A stretch of 64,000 nucleotides of DNA. It comes from Nautilus pompilius. Taxonomy: Eukaryota; Mollusca; Cephalopoda; Nautilida; Nautilidae. Location: assembly GCA_018389105.1 (NCBI GenBank), contig JACATO010001065.1:62001-126000 (forward strand). Reading direction: 5' to 3'. Numbering within the stretch: position 1 is the first letter of the stretch; every line of letters starts with the position of its first letter. Positions 23,801 through 35,792 of this stretch are shown here, piece by piece. A program made the position numbers and the translations under genes. The notes beneath the pieces were generated by a model. It had not been told where the DNA came from. It saw only the letters and a list, made by a program, of their open reading frames with translations, and did not search any database.

Positions 23801-26800
23801 GTTACCTTTTACAGGGGTGAATACTTTCTGAAGTGTATATTCAATTTGAAAATGATAACCATTGGGGGAAATGCTTCTTTATTTGCAAAGACCACATCAT
23901 CTGTTCTAGAAGAAATTAATTTTCTAATATTGTTTATTTACAGCAACTTTTTTCTCATGTCAAAGTTTCATTTGCAGAGAACATATTATCAACTCCAGAA
24001 GTGATTCTTTTTTTTATTATTAATAAAAAACAGGAATATACTAATACTGTAATTTTCCTAATATTATTAAATAAATTAAATATAATAAACATGCTTAAAG
24101 TGCCTTTCATTTCATGTGAAGTATTGGTTTATTCTTCTATTTTGCATCTTTTCTTCTGAAAAGGTAAGTACAGTACTACCTGGTTATGGTTGGTATTTTT
24201 AATATGTAAATGGATGCCATTTAATATAAAATTGGACTAACAAAATTAGGGTAGATTGGATGACATGGAGACAGTAAATGATGAAAAACCAAATGTGTCT
24301 GTGTAAAGTATATCATCCACGATCTCATGAGAAAGTGCGTGACTGACTGACCACACACTAACAGCAAATCAGGGATCTTTTTTTGAAGATATCATGAAAT
24401 AAGTTTTTTTTTTTTTCTTAGCTGATTTATAATCCAGGGAAACTTGGAAAACTTGATTCCATACTTTGAAATTGTCAAAAGAAGATAGATTTTTGTCTGA
24501 AGTTCTGCTGCAGTGAGAATGGGTTCATCAATTACTTTTCAAATCTTTCTGTGTAAGAGCAGAGCAGTCACCATATTGCTTACATTTTCTTTATCAAATA
24601 TTTACTTTGATCTTAAGAAATTGGCTTGTTTGTTTCTTTCCTTGAGTTGGTTTGTATAATTGTTATGCAGAAGATGTAAACTTCATTACAGTAGACAGAT
24701 GACGCATTCGCTAGATTGTTTATTCTAAATATGGTTGAGAAGCATTATTTACTTAGATATCTGATTAGTTCCTGACTAATGGCATTTTGCTGGATTTTAA
24801 GGAATCTTGATAAAACAAAGCAACTCAACAAGAACAGATTTTGTCTTGAAGCAATATACGAGGTCTGTCAAAAAAGTATCCGACCTTAGGCTGGGAAAAA
24901 AAAATTACATACTTGGTGGGGTTCAATTGCTAATCCCCTTCTGAGTAGGCCCCTTGTGCCTCCACACACACTTAGCCCAGCAATCCTTCCACTGTTCGAA
25001 GCACATCTAGAATGCTTCTTCTGGAATGGCTCTCAGCTCCGCCATCGCATTCCACATGATGTCCTCTCGGCTCTCAAAGCGGGAGCCTTTCAGTGGCATC
25101 TTCATTTTTGGGAACAATCAGAAGTCAGAAGGAGCCATGACTGGAAAGTAGGCAGCCTGGCGAATGAGCGAAACTCCTTTCTTTGACAAGAAACCTTGGA
25201 TCAGCTGCGACAAATGAGCCGGGGCGTTGTCATGATGCAGCTGCCAGTTTTTCGAGGCCCACAGATCCGGTCTCTTGCGCCAAACTGCATCACGAAGATG
25301 TTGGAGGACTTCCTGATAGTACTCCTTTGTAACTGTTTGTCCTTCTGGTACATATTCGTGATGCACAATGCCTCGGTAGTCGAAGAAAACAGTCAGCATC
25401 ACCTTGATTTTGCTCCGGACCTGACGACCTTGGCAACGTTGGGTGCTTCCACTGTGATGACCGAGCTTTGGTTCCCAGGTCATACCCATACACCCATGTC
25501 TCATCTCCAGTTATCACGGTATTCTGGAACTCAGGATCTCTGTTGGCAGTATCCAGCAGGTCCTGCGCAACCTCAAGACGAAGTTGTTGTTCCTGAGAAA
25601 GCAGCTTGGGCACAAATTTCGCTGCCACTCTGCACAAGCCCAAATCCTCCTTTAAAATTGCATGTGCAGAATCTTTATTGATCCCAACCTCGTCACCAAT
25701 TTCCTGCACTGTCAAACGACGATCCTCCATTATCAAGGTCCGCACTTTCTCAATAACAACTGCATTGTGGCTTGTTGACAGCCTCCCAGAACACTGGTCA
25801 CTCTCCACCGATGTGCAGCCATCTTTGAACCTGTTGTACCATTCTTTTATTTGGGTAACACCCATGGCATTGTCACCAAAAGCCTGTTGAATTATGCGAA
25901 TTGTTTCCGCTTGGGTATCTCCGAGCTTTTGGCAAAATAAAAATATAAGATCATTTTTACTATCTGGACATAATGCTGATTACCAGAAATATCTTAACTG
26001 TTACAACACAACATGGTTGCACAGCAGCTTGCTCAAAGCTGATACTGTAGTCTATATTGTTAGAAGAAAGCAAACAAAAAGTAGTACTTGTTTAAGTATA
26101 GTCTGGGGAACTTGTAGGGAATTTCTGTTTGCTCATACTTAAAAATGCTGTCTCATGGTTTTAGTTATGAAAACATAGTACAACTATCTCAAATAATTAG
26201 TGTTTATTTAAAGAGTTTTGTTTAGAATCTTATTTTCATAAGAACTCTAAATACTTGGTGTAGATAAATTTCTCATGGTGCTTAGATACTTAGGAATTGT
26301 CAAAATGCCTATTGTTCATCAACTTGGAAATGTGTTGCTGATGTTATGGTTAGTTGCTTTTTAAACTTTTAAAATTAAATTATAATGTAAATATAGTCAA
26401 GGCCCCATGTTTAAAAACTCTTTGGTTAGTAGGAAGTTTCTATACTGGTCAGTGAATACTAGACTTCATAGATATGAGGTGATCTGTTTATGAACAGTGG
26501 TTTTGTCTTTGCTTTCAGGTTAAGCTCTACAGGAAAATTCCATTGAGAACTTTGTCGAGAATCTGGGGCCAGATTAACCAGCTGGACCTGCCATTATGGC
26601 TGCGGACACCTGTGTTCAGGTTGTACATCTGGGTATTTGGATGCAATCTAAAAGAAGCAGCAGAAGAAGACTTGAAACATTATAAAAATCTAGGGGAGTT
26701 TTTTCGAAGACAGCTAAAGCCTAATGTTAGGCCAATAGCCAATTTTCATACAATGGTGAGTACGGGGTATGGTTTTTTAAAACTCCCTATATTGGCAAAA

Positions 26801-29800
26801 TAGGATTTCAGAAAGGTTCAGTGCATGATATTACTGCTGGACCACTGCAACTTGATTATCGCTAGCCAGCTTTTCCCAAAACTGGGAATTTGAAGAATGA
26901 GTTATCATGCCTGACTTAGGTTCATACCCTCAGCTTTTCTTCTTCAAGATCTGACTGACTTAAAGCATTGCGCAAATTATTGTGAACAAGATTTCAAAGG
27001 TTTTTTAGTAAACCGCATATTTTGAAGACAAGAGCAAACTTTAATCTTTGAGCTCTAACATCTTAAATATGCTTGGACTTGGAATCACCAGCTTTTCTTT
27101 ATTTGTTTGTTCTGAAACCAGACTTGATAATTTTCTCTTTAGATGTATATTCCAGTTTTACAAATAGCCCATACGTTTTCAGTTGTGATTAGATCTGGTA
27201 AGTTTTCTGGCCATTCCAAACAGTTAATATTGTTCATCCTGAAGTAGTACTCAACACATTCTGATGTTTTGCGTGGAACTGGCAGCAGTTCTGGTTTGAC
27301 ACAATAATCTAGAATCTTAATATATTTCTTACTATTCATCATGCTTTGCATAGGCACTAATGAGCCATTTCCTTGTGTAGAAAAACAGCCATAGATCATT
27401 TTCTTTTCTGGATGCTTCAGAGTTTGAATTGGTTGTGGTTTCACCTGGTGAATGCGTACAAATCAACATTATTGACCTTGAAAAAAATTACTTTCTTTTG
27501 GAAATAACTCGGTGCATCAGTTTTCTTTTGACCAAACAGCATATTGTTTTTGTCTTGATTATTTTCCTAAAGTTATTTGTTGTTGGGGCAAATAAAATAA
27601 AATTGCCAAAAAATGTTTTCAGAAATGTCAGTTTTGGCATTTTTATTTGTTGTTCTGTTGGGGTGGGTTCTATTACTCCCAGGAGATCACAACTAGATTA
27701 CCTGCTTTGAAAGCTTTTTGACGATATTCTTTCTTTTGTTGTTGTTTCTCGTTTCATAATGCCCTCATGAACTGCTGCGCCATGTCTGTTAACATTTACT
27801 GTTTGTTTTATGAAAGCAGAGTTATTGAGTAAGACTTTGCTTTGGATTATCTACATTTGTTTTATTCCCAGTGTGATGTGTTAGTTTAAAGCCTTTCTTT
27901 TACAGACCAGTCCCGCTGATGGCACAATACTCAACTTTGGCCGGATTGAAAATGGTGTAATAGAACAGGTGAAAGGTATGACCTTCTCTCTGCAAGGCTT
28001 TCTTGGCCCAGAAAATTGGACAATTCCTGGCCATAAACCACTCAGGCTTGGACCTGACAGAGAACTCTATCACTGTGTCATTTATCTGTCTCCTGGCGAT
28101 TACCACAGGTTCCATTCTCCAGTCAACTGGACAGTGTACTTCAGACGGCATTTTCCAGGTGAGTGGTCCTTGTTACCATGTACCTACTAATTTTAAAAAA
28201 ATATATATTAATGTGTTGCATAAAGAATGTAAATTGATGTTTTTTAACATACAAATAAATCTCATTTTTAAAAAAAAAATACTATTATTCCATAAATAGC
28301 CTGCACACACACTATGGTTGGAGATAATCTGTAAATAATATTAGACAATGCTTAGCATTTCATCCAAATTTAAAAGAATGAAGTCTGTCAAGCCTTGTAT
28401 AATATTTGGGCATGCTCACTAGGAGATACTAGTTTTCTGGTAAGGAAACAAGCTAAGACACATGTGTCAGTCGCGTGTTATTTAATGGTTTTTAATTCGG
28501 CAGCTGAAAGAAAGAAATTGCATTCAATACTTTTGTTATCTTTGATCTCATGCTAAATTTCTTTGCTATGTGACAGCTTATTTAATGTTTTTACCTGCAT
28601 GTTCTGGGAGCTATCTTGCTTAATTTAGTTTTATGCATGCTGCTTGGTATGTTTCTTTACTTATTACCCATTATCAACAATGGGGAAATGTGAATGTGCA
28701 AACAGTCTGCTGTGTTGTGCTGGTATCAACAAGTTTTTGTGTGATTTTGTTCTTTTTGTGGTGCAAGTGTAAAGTTCGTGTATGTGTGTTTATCTCTGGG
28801 GAGAAGGGAATGGAGGAGGCCGAAGCCGTGTGGAGCAAGCTCCTGGTGTAGGCCTAAAAGGCCGTGTTGAGGCACCGAAGCACCTCTTACCTATTTCTAA
28901 TGTGTCTGTGTGTGTACACACACACATCACTCAAAACATCTTAATACAGGACAGCTTTTAAAGTACTCAGGTGAAAATAACTGAGAAAAGCATTGTGACA
29001 TTGGATGCATTGTAGCACTTTGTGCAGTGACAAAATTTCTTAGTAATTGTTTTTTTTTTTTTAAGTTAAAAACAATGATGTTTGGGCATGACCACCAGTA
29101 GGTAGACAGTCTACACAGTTTCCTGTTAAGATATGCTGCTTACTCAACCCTGCTTTATATGTACTGTTGTTACTAAAGATTAATGGCTATTGATTAAAAC
29201 ACTGCATGCCTACTACATTGCTAGAAACACTTCTGTTACGCCATGGGAGTTAGATTACCGGTATTTTATCTATGATCTTTTGAGGAATTTGCTTTTTCTC
29301 CTTTTTTCAATTTTTAATTTGCATTTCTGAATTTTTAAGGAATACTGGATATGAAAATCTTGCCAGGTAATGTAAGACAAGAGAAGAATGCGAGAATAAA
29401 TAGCCATGTCTGTTAGAAACTTGCTATTTTTTCAGAACTGGCAGGAGCTGCCACACATCTCTCGTCACTGTTTTTCCTTTCAATGACATTCTGTGACCCC
29501 CAACTGGCCCAGAAGGGGTGGGGCATTTGTTATTCACGTTTGTTTCCATTCGGGGGCAAAAAAGCATCCTTAACATTTCTAACTAGATACCAAAAAACTG
29601 GTACAGTTAGTAGACAAACTAATGACTTGTTTTTTAATCCTCTCTCAACCCCTCTACTCACTGGGACGGAAATTTCCATGTGTGGTGAGATTCTGCTTTG
29701 GTAAACAAAATTAATGACTGCTGCACGCTAACAACAAAAGGGCATCCATTTAGTTTTAAGCATTTCTATAGAAATAGCTACTTAAAGAGTAAGTGGGACT

Positions 29801-32800
29801 TCTATTCCAAACATGGTCTAACGGAGCAATTCTAGAGAGAATTAAGGACCATCTTGAAATTGCTGTGGAGATGGAATGTTGTCAATGGTTCGGGTCATAA
29901 ATTTGAACAGCCTGGTCCTGATTAAACTGGTAGTGCACCAGCTAGCTAAGACGCAACCTGGAACACGTTATGTTTGTTCCAGAGCAACCTTGGTGTGTTG
30001 CCACGTTGTGTGAAAATTTTGTTTTCAAGAAAAAACTATAAATTTAAAAAAACGTTCTTTAAAAGGTATTGGTGAAACTAAAGGACAAAAATGTCTGTTT
30101 TCCAGTTCATTTTACTCTAGTGCCCCAAGCTGTAAATATGAAATTAATAACAAACTAGTTTTTGGCTGAAACATCTGCTATTTAATGTAAAATCAATGTG
30201 TATGTATGTTTGGAAAATTATCATTGAAAATCAGTAACTCCCATAACAACTTTTCTCTCTACAGCAATCCAAACTTGTTGGTATAGCCACTTAAAAAAAT
30301 TGAAGACTGGTTTCAAAAGGTACATAATTTGAAAGAATATTTTTTATGGTATTGAACCATGTACAGGTAGTCATTGGGTCAAAAGTAAAGCTGTTAATTC
30401 TCTTGGTATTTCCAGATCTTTATAACACCACCATGTAGTGTCAAGTGGTGCTCTCTGAATTCCTCTAGTACTGGTAGATTTCTCTGGTAACATGCCATGT
30501 AGTGATGGTCATAACGAGACAAAAGTGAAGTTTTTCCACATCCCTTCTAATACTACTAAATTAAGATATTTATTATTGTATAATCTCTTTTAATGGATTA
30601 ATAACATTAATAAGAAGCAACTTTTGCTAGGCCCATTTAGTAACAATCACACAATCAATGAGATCAGCCTGATGTAGGCTGACTTTGTATTTCTCACAGT
30701 TCTTCATTTTTTATATGGGGTTATTTTATATGTCATCATCTATTCACTGTATTCTCTCTTGATCACTGCCATAATACTTATCAATTTTTTATAATCAGTT
30801 TTCTAGATGTTAGCTTTTCTTTGGAATAACTTTAATTAGGTCTCATTTCGTGGGAAATGTCGTGGCTCCAGTTCAGTCAACACAATATCGGTGCTTTCTT
30901 CATGTCCAGTATTCCACCTCATTTTTGTTCTTATTGACTTACTGCTTTTTTCTCTACCTGTACATTTCAGCTTTGACACAGGAACTTTGTCGTTCCAAAT
31001 GATCAGCGTTGTAAGTTTCTTGAAGACTTTTTTCAAAAACATTTTTTTTGTTCTATTATATTACCAAAAGATAACTGCATTAGCTGGGAAGGAATGTCGA
31101 CAAGGTTGAGTTACCTTCTATAGTTAAAAATTAGACCTCAATGTTAAATGGAGAGAACTGATAAACAGAAAGAAAGTGCAACTGGGGCTTTTGTGGTGAG
31201 CTCTCAAGAAAATGGGTGGCCATTAAATTAGTTGCTGGGAAAAGAACTGCTGCAATAAAAAATCCTTGTAGATGCTGCAGGACTTTTCCTCTGATTGGTG
31301 CAGAAAGCTCTTTTTAAAGACATCAGCGCTGGTCATCATAATCTGATCTTTGGGTTGAATCTTTTTCTTTATCCTACAAAATGAAACCTAATTTAGCAAC
31401 AAAGTGTTATGGTTATAATTTATACGCCAGATTTTGTTTCTATAAAATTTGTTACCAATGAAAATTTAAATAAGTTACTGTGTCTAATTACTTTTATCTT
31501 TCAATAAATATAGCTGGAATCGATATACTGTGTCATTCTGGCTGATAAGACAAAGAATTTCTTTCATGTTAAAATCCTCACTGACTTTTACTGAAAGCTT
31601 GTCCTTTTAAATGTATGCAACACCAGCAACTAATCAGTAATTGAACTGAATTTGTTTTACCCAATTCCTTATACGAGGTCTGTCGAAAAAGTATCCGACC
31701 TTAGGCTGGGAAAAAAAAATTACATACTTGGTGGGGTTCAATTGCTAATCCCCTTCGAAGTAGGCCCCTTGTGCCTCCACACACTTAGCCCAGTGATCCT
31801 TCCACCATTCGAAGCACATCTGGAATGCTTCCGGAAGGGCTCTCAGCTCCACCATCGCATTCCGCATGATGTCCTCTCGGCTCTCAAAGCGGGAGCCTTT
31901 CAGTGGCATCTTCATTTTTGGGAACAACCAGAAGTCAGAAGGAGCCATGTCTGGAGAGTAGGGAGCCTGGCGAATGAGCGAAATGCCTTTCTTCACCAAG
32001 ACACTTTGGATCAGCTGTGACGAATGAGCCAGGGAATTGTCATGATGCAGCGGCCAGTTTTGAGAGGCCCACAGATCCAGTCTCATGCGCCGAACTGCAA
32101 CACTAAGACGTTGGAGGACTTCCTGATAGTACTCCTTTGTAACTGTTTGTCCTTCTGGTGAGTATTCGTGATGCACAACGCCTTGGTAGTCGAAGAAAAC
32201 AGTCAGCATCACCTTGATTTTCAGGTCGTACCCGTACACCCAGGTCTCATCTCCAGTTATCACGGTATTCTGGAATTCAGGATCCCTGTTGGCAGTATCC
32301 AGCAGGTCCTGCGCAACCTCAAGACGAAGTAGTTGTTCCTGAGAAAGCAGCTTGGGCACAAATTTCACTGCCACTCTGCGCAAGCCCAAATCCTCCTTTA
32401 AAATTGCATGTGCAGAATCTTTACTGATCCTAACCTTGTCACCAATTTCCCACACTGTCAAATGACGATCCTCCATTATCAAGGTCCGCACTTTCTCGAT
32501 AACAACTGCATTGTGGCTTGTTGACGGCCTCCCAGAACACTGGTTACTCTCCACCGATGTGCAGCCATCTTTGAACCTGTTGTACCATTCTTTTGTTTGG
32601 GTAACACCCATAGCATTGTCACCAAAAGCCTGTTGGATTATGCGAATTGTTTCCGCTTGGGTATCTCCAATCTTTTGGCAAAACTTGATGCAAGATCGTT
32701 GCTCCACACGTTCCGTCATGGGCAAAAGGAAAATGTGGCGAGTAAGTAGTACAGCACCTCACACACTGGCTGCCTGACAGCGACTGACGCATCCAGCAAG

Positions 32801-35087
32801 CCCGCCATAAACCACGCATGCGCATGAAGGCACGCGGCTCCACTATGCACACTTTTGCCTCCCTAACGTCATTACTTCCCATGGGAAATAATAAAGTTGG
32901 ATACTTCTTCGACAGACCTTGTACATGTCTGTCGGTGGGATCCAAAGAACACAAACCTTTTTCAAAGAATGTGCACCTTTTGGCAAAAGAAACAGTCATT
33001 CCGGTATTTGCTGGTGAAAAACCACTATATAGGTTTGTTTTTGTTTGTCTTGTCATATGGTGAAATTCTTTACTTAAATATCATGAGGGAATGCTGGATT
33101 TAAAAGGCATTTTTGTCTATGTGTATTAATTTCTTGTGTAAGATGCCAACAAGTAGCGATTGCTGCTATGTGTTCAAACTGTTCAACATATTTACTATTT
33201 TAATTATGCACACATTTTGTTTTCTCATATTCAACACCATCTTATGCCAGAAGGCACTTCATGAGTACATATTTCTTTGGACTTGTTACAGATAACTGCA
33301 GCAGCAACACCAACATGTTGTTAACATGTACCTATCTGCAACTTTAAAGAACATGCAAACTTTTACCTGTAAATGAGGAAGAATTTTTATTTTAAATACT
33401 GAAAATTATTTAATGACTAAAAAAAGAAAAAATGTGAGAGAGAGATCTTTGGGTTAACTTATAATACTTCTCCAGATTTGTAAAATTCTACCTGAAGTAT
33501 TTTAACTGTTCAGAAATATTCTAAATGAATTTAATGGTCTTATCTTTAAGAAATAACTGAATAGAACGGTTTATTTTATTTTTTCTGAAAAACAAAAAAA
33601 AATATATACAAATAATAAGGGTAGGAAGTGTTAAATTCAATGAATATGATTGTACATGGTATTTTTAATGAAATAAAATGTGACTTTGAGAGTCGGTCAC
33701 CAACACAGCAGCTGGGTCATCATTTTAAACAGATGAAAGGCTGACATGCAATCTCTAGATAATGGAGTTGTACAAATTCTAGCGAAATTTTATCTGCATT
33801 CACATAATTGAAAAGTTAGAAGACATTTCTTATACCTGTATGGAAAGGTTTGTTGGTGCAGTACACTACAGTATAGATTTATCATGGAAAGCAAGCTGTT
33901 ACATTGATATGAAGCTATTGTATATTTACTTATACCTGTTTAGTTTTTTGCCTGTATCTGATATTTTTGGCTCTAAGCAGGTCTTCTAAAAGACTGTTAA
34001 CATAGTTAATTTTGTTTAAAAAATTCAGTAAAAGCTCTCACCTGTCTGAAGGAATTCTTCTTTTCTTTCAAATTAGGTTTTACTTAGGTGGTTAAACAAT
34101 AGCTGACAGCTACAGTTGTCTTTTTCAGGCGAATTAATGAGTGTGAGTCCAGCATTTGCCCGGGTGGTGCAGGGACTGTTCAACCTCAATGAGAGGGCGC
34201 TGTACATTGGTGCGTGGAAATATGGCTTCTTCTCCATGACTGCTGTTGGTGCAACAAACGTTGGCTCCATTAAGATCTACAACGATCACGTAAGTTATTT
34301 CAATATATTTTCCCCATGGTGTTAGTGAAGAGGGTCTGATTGCAGTGATAAGGAGTCTTTATTTCAACAGGGTCCACCAAACATTAGCAGGCACAGGAAT
34401 GTCTAAATCCAAAATTAGGGGTCACAAGGAGATTGCATGCAACATGTATTTTGTGAGAGCCCTATTTTCTGTGGCATAATTAATACCAGTATATTGCTTG
34501 TACGACACCAACCTCCCAGTCTCCCCACGTCAATCCAACAAGGCTTTGCTACAGATCATCCTGGTAATGCTGGGTTAGCGGTGGTCACAGGGTGAAAGAC
34601 TGGGATTGCTGGTCTAAACCAACTCTAGCAACTTCTGAACATTCCTTAGCAGTGCTTGGCTCTTGCATCTGTCTTAATATAGAAACTGGTCTTAACAACC
34701 TGCATGCAGATGTAGCCATCTTGTGTTTGGTAGTGGATAACTAGGGACTGTAATCTTCTTCCTTGCTGTTAAAATTGGTAAAATATGAATAAGTTACTGC
34801 TTAGCTTAGATGATTATTTTCATGTCATGCTGTCTGGTTTTGTCTTTTTTTTCTTTCAGGATCTTCAAACAAACACAGCAGCACATTACCCAGATGGAAC
34901 TCATTTTGACAGGTATCTTTCATCCACAAATGCATGCGGGATCAACATTAATAAAGGAGAAATGTTTGGAGAATTTAATCTTGGTTCCTCAATAGTTCTT
35001 GTGTTTGAAGCTCCTAAATCATTCCAGTTTACATTGAAGAAGGGACAGAGGATCAAGTTTGGAGAACCCATGGGCACAAAGCAATAA
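17772..35087 (+). CDS. PISD: Phosphatidylserine decarboxylase proenzyme (intact copy, spliced)
   Basis: PISD converts phosphatidylserine to phosphatidylethanolamine, classically on the mitochondrial inner membrane facing the intermembrane space. The shared catalytic body is encoded by exons 26519-26755, 27906-28158, 34129-34289 and 34860-35087, all with GT-AG borders and matching phases. It carries PADG (catalytic Asp), GDYHRFHSP (catalytic His) and LGSS, the family's LGST-type self-cleavage site, where Ser becomes the pyruvoyl group of the alpha chain. Two 5' ends are possible: the chain 17772-17879, 18078-18117, 19032-19165 (total 386 aa), or the single first exon 23076-23402 (401 aa, or 383 from the next Met). 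Human PISD is about 375-409 aa, so both lengths fit. The gene lies tail to tail with INTS2. The catalytic body is near certain; the choice of 5' end is inferred. Confidence 0.94.
18078..18117 (+). CDS. PISD: PISD small upstream exon
   Basis: A 40-nt exon after a strong acceptor (CTCTCTCTCTCTAG). It reads [13 protein letters not shown] plus one base and ends at GAG|GTGATT (phase 1). It joins the previous exon in phase 0 and the next exon, which supplies the two missing bases. If unspliced, the frame would stay open to a stop at about 18,170, giving a 55-residue or shorter micro-ORF. Confidence 0.5.
18721..18840 (+). repeat. Possible tRNA-derived SINE fragment
   Basis: TGGCTGAATTTGG (18734) resembles a pol III A box and GGTTCTAGCCC (18811) a B box. 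They are about 77 bp apart, longer than in a normal tRNA. It lies in a PISD intron. No tail or target duplication was identified, so the call is tentative. Confidence 0.35.
19032..19165 (+). CDS. PISD: PISD membrane-anchor exon
   Basis: A 134-nt exon (acceptor ATTTAG, donor ACG|GTAAGT) encodes 44 codons plus two bases. A basic stretch ([11 protein letters not shown]) is followed by a short hydrophobic run ([13 protein letters not shown]) and the linker [11 protein letters not shown]. The position and layout match the single membrane helix that precedes the ALYK/KLYR block in other PISDs. It ends in phase 0, as does the alternative exon at 23076-23402, and the next shared exon starts in phase 0. 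Confidence 0.6.
20104..21193 (-). mobile_element. mariner element, Hsmar1/cecropia-like, internally deleted
   Basis: Flanked by TA on both sides (20102-20103 and 21194-21195), with inverted ends sharing the core ACAAAAGTTTTGTC next to TTAGG at the outer border. The minus-strand translation gives [19 protein letters not shown] and [18 protein letters not shown] (N-terminal helix-turn-helix region), KWVPHELN, and then FHDNA and [15 protein letters not shown]. These are typical of the Hsmar1/SETMAR mariner branch (D,D34D). The segment with the first catalytic Asp (TGDEKW block) is missing, and the frame is broken in several places. At 1,090 bp it is about 200 bp shorter than a complete element. 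It is inserted in a PISD intron and incapable of transposition by itself. Confidence 0.88.
21950..23560 (+). promoter_or_regulatory. CpG island / candidate PISD main promoter
   Basis: A GC- and CpG-rich block inside otherwise CpG-poor DNA. It surrounds the candidate first exon at 23076-23402 and ends with GAGGCGGGGC near 23,530. The left half (to about 22,990) is duplicated at 42.66-43.6 kb. Retained CpGs in a methylated neighbourhood are expected of an active, unmethylated promoter. No TATA box is evident. CTGCCTGCCTGCCTGCC precedes the exon. Confidence 0.55.
23076..23402 (+). CDS. PISD: PISD alternative first exon with arginine-rich leader
   Basis: A 109-codon open stretch ends in phase 0 at ACG|GTAAGA and joins the shared exon at 26519. 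Two candidate starts exist: Met at 23076 and Met at 23130 ([15 protein letters not shown]). The protein has one hydrophobic segment ([17 protein letters not shown]) followed by a strongly basic stretch ([21 protein letters not shown]) and a second basic tail. Basic leaders of this kind, with one membrane helix, are usual for mitochondrial PISD. There is no in-phase acceptor ahead of it, and it lies in a CpG island, so it is probably a first exon with its own promoter. GC-rich overlapping ORFs on the other frames and strand were rejected. Confidence 0.6.
24859..25937 (-). mobile_element. mariner element, truncated at its 5' end (sister of the 31.7-kb copy)
   Basis: Starts after TA with CGAGGTCTGTC..., the same terminal repeat as the element at 31674. 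The minus-strand transposase shows [23 protein letters not shown], the first acid in [11 protein letters not shown], the second in LHHDNAPAH and the third in MAPSDF, i.e. D,D34D mariner. There is a frame change between the first and second blocks. The copy ends abruptly in the N-terminal coding region, so the other terminal repeat and the start are absent. CpGs are plentiful, unlike the host intron, so insertion was recent. Unit 2 lacks it. Confidence 0.92.
26519..26755 (+). CDS. PISD: PISD shared exon A
   Basis: 79 codons, phase 0 at both ends (CTTTCAG|GTTAAG, ATG|GTGAGT). It contains [29 protein letters not shown] and [15 protein letters not shown], which are hallmark blocks of the PISD N-terminal catalytic domain. 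Confidence 0.97.
27139..27444 (-). mobile_element. Decayed Tc1-like transposase fragment (unit 1)
   Basis: The minus-strand frame reads [21 protein letters not shown] (matching the KHP-S-MVWGC-S--G-G-L block) and ends with [19 protein letters not shown] (the WP-NSPDLNPIENLWA block with the final catalytic Glu). The middle is shortened and the second catalytic Asp is not recognisable. The same fragment is at 47541-47846, so the insertion predates the tandem duplication. Confidence 0.8.
27906..28158 (+). CDS. PISD: PISD shared exon B (catalytic Asp and His)
   Basis: Begins [12 protein letters not shown] (Asp178 of the 386-residue model, the PADG catalytic Asp), continues with [15 protein letters not shown], and contains [16 protein letters not shown] with His240 and His243, the substrate-binding and catalytic His motif. 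It ends in phase 1 at CCAG|GTGAGT. Confidence 0.97.
31674..32921 (-). mobile_element. mariner element with both terminal repeats and an open 326-codon transposase
   Basis: Flanked by TA (31672-31673 and 32922-32923). Terminal repeats of about 28 bp start CGAGGTCTGTCGAAAAAGTA on the left and, inverted, CAAGGTCTGTCGAAGAAGTA on the right. The minus-strand ORF 31745-32725 runs from [11 protein letters not shown] to QGAYFEGD without a stop, with [20 protein letters not shown] and MAPSDF as the D,D34D acids. Compared with the sister copy at 24.9 kb, about 25 residues just after the first acid (the SSQWKHP segment) are missing in frame. LHHDN-SLAH also departs from the usual NAPAH. It is therefore probably inactive although recent; CpGs are well kept. 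It lies in a PISD intron and is absent from unit 2. Confidence 0.95.
34129..34289 (+). CDS. PISD: PISD shared exon C
   Basis: 161 nt, phase 1 to phase 0 (TTTTTCAG|GCGAAT, CAC|GTAAGT). It encodes [33 protein letters not shown] and [14 protein letters not shown], all conserved in PISD. Confidence 0.97.
34860..35087 (+). CDS. PISD: PISD last exon (self-cleavage site)
   Basis: Encodes the final 75 residues. [15 protein letters not shown] holds the autoprocessing motif; cleavage is expected between Gly353 and Ser354 (codons at 34983-34988), giving beta and alpha chains with a pyruvoyl on the latter. Most animal enzymes have LGST, and LGSS keeps the essential Gly-Ser. The protein stops with TAA after EPMGTKQ. 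Confidence 0.97.
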   Translation, partial: DLQTNTAAHYPDGTHFDRYLSSTNACGININKGEMFGEFNLGSSIVLVFEAPKSFQFTLKKGQRIKFGEPMGTKQ

Positions 35088-35744
35088 AGAAGAAAACTTC
35101 TCAGATAATTAAGTTTCTTCAGATACAAGGCATGTAACAGATTCATTGCAAAGTAGGATTGCTAGACTAATCATGGAACTCTTTCTTGCTGCTGTTCATC
35201 TCTGCCATTTCAGCAAATCTTAAGATTGACTGATTGCCATACATAACATTTTGTACCAGATTCAGCTGCCTTACCTATTGTACAACTGATGAGAAACTTT
35301 TGGCTTTGTACTTCTTGAAATTTTGTAATGATCTTAAGTGTGTAAGTGACTGTTTCAAAATGGAGTAAATGTTGCATAGCCAACTGCCAGTGAGTATGGC
35401 TGCTCTTAGGTGGACAAAGCCACATTGTGTACAGATTAACTTGCAGGATACCAGAGGTTCCAGCTGTATCTGTATAGAAGAGATTTGTCGGGGGACAAAT
35501 TTTAACCATTTTTTTTTTAAAATAAGAAAACCTTTATTACTTCAGTGTATAGTTATTGTTTGTAAGAAAGTTTTTAATTGAGTTTTTACAATGTAAAAGT
35601 TGAGCAACAGTCCCAATGAGGGTATAGGAAATTTGATTATCTGTGATAATGACTACATGTGCTGTGTTTATGCTTTTTTAGATGGCATGGTCTATATCAA
35701 CAAAATCAGTGTGCTTGTTGATAGGTAATCAAAAAAAAAATTCT

Positions 35745-35792
35745 AATAAATTTGATTTTGTCTATAGGTTTTTGTATGATTTTGTAAATAAA
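35745..35792 (+). terminator. Candidate PISD polyadenylation signals
   Basis: AATAAA occurs at 35745 and 35787 in AU-rich sequence, 660-700 nt after the PISD stop. These are the first canonical signals I found downstream. Use is inferred only. Confidence 0.4.

Larger units (their letters stand above)
21446..34480 (+). repeat. Tandem duplication, unit 1 (carries the intact PISD)
   Basis: Segments of this interval recur further right in the same order and orientation: 21769-22990 with 42138-45540, 26018-28430 with 46404-52640, 29408-29865 with about 52670-53175, and 33693-34480 with 53257-54110. The offset is about 20.4 kb, shrinking to 19.55 kb after deletions in unit 2. A weaker match (21446 with 42097) extends it leftward. 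Within matching introns only a few differences per hundred bases are seen, and exon 26519-26755 differs from its copy at one synonymous site. The mariners at 24.9 and 31.7 kb are only in unit 1; the hAT and LINE are only in unit 2. Confidence 0.92.
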
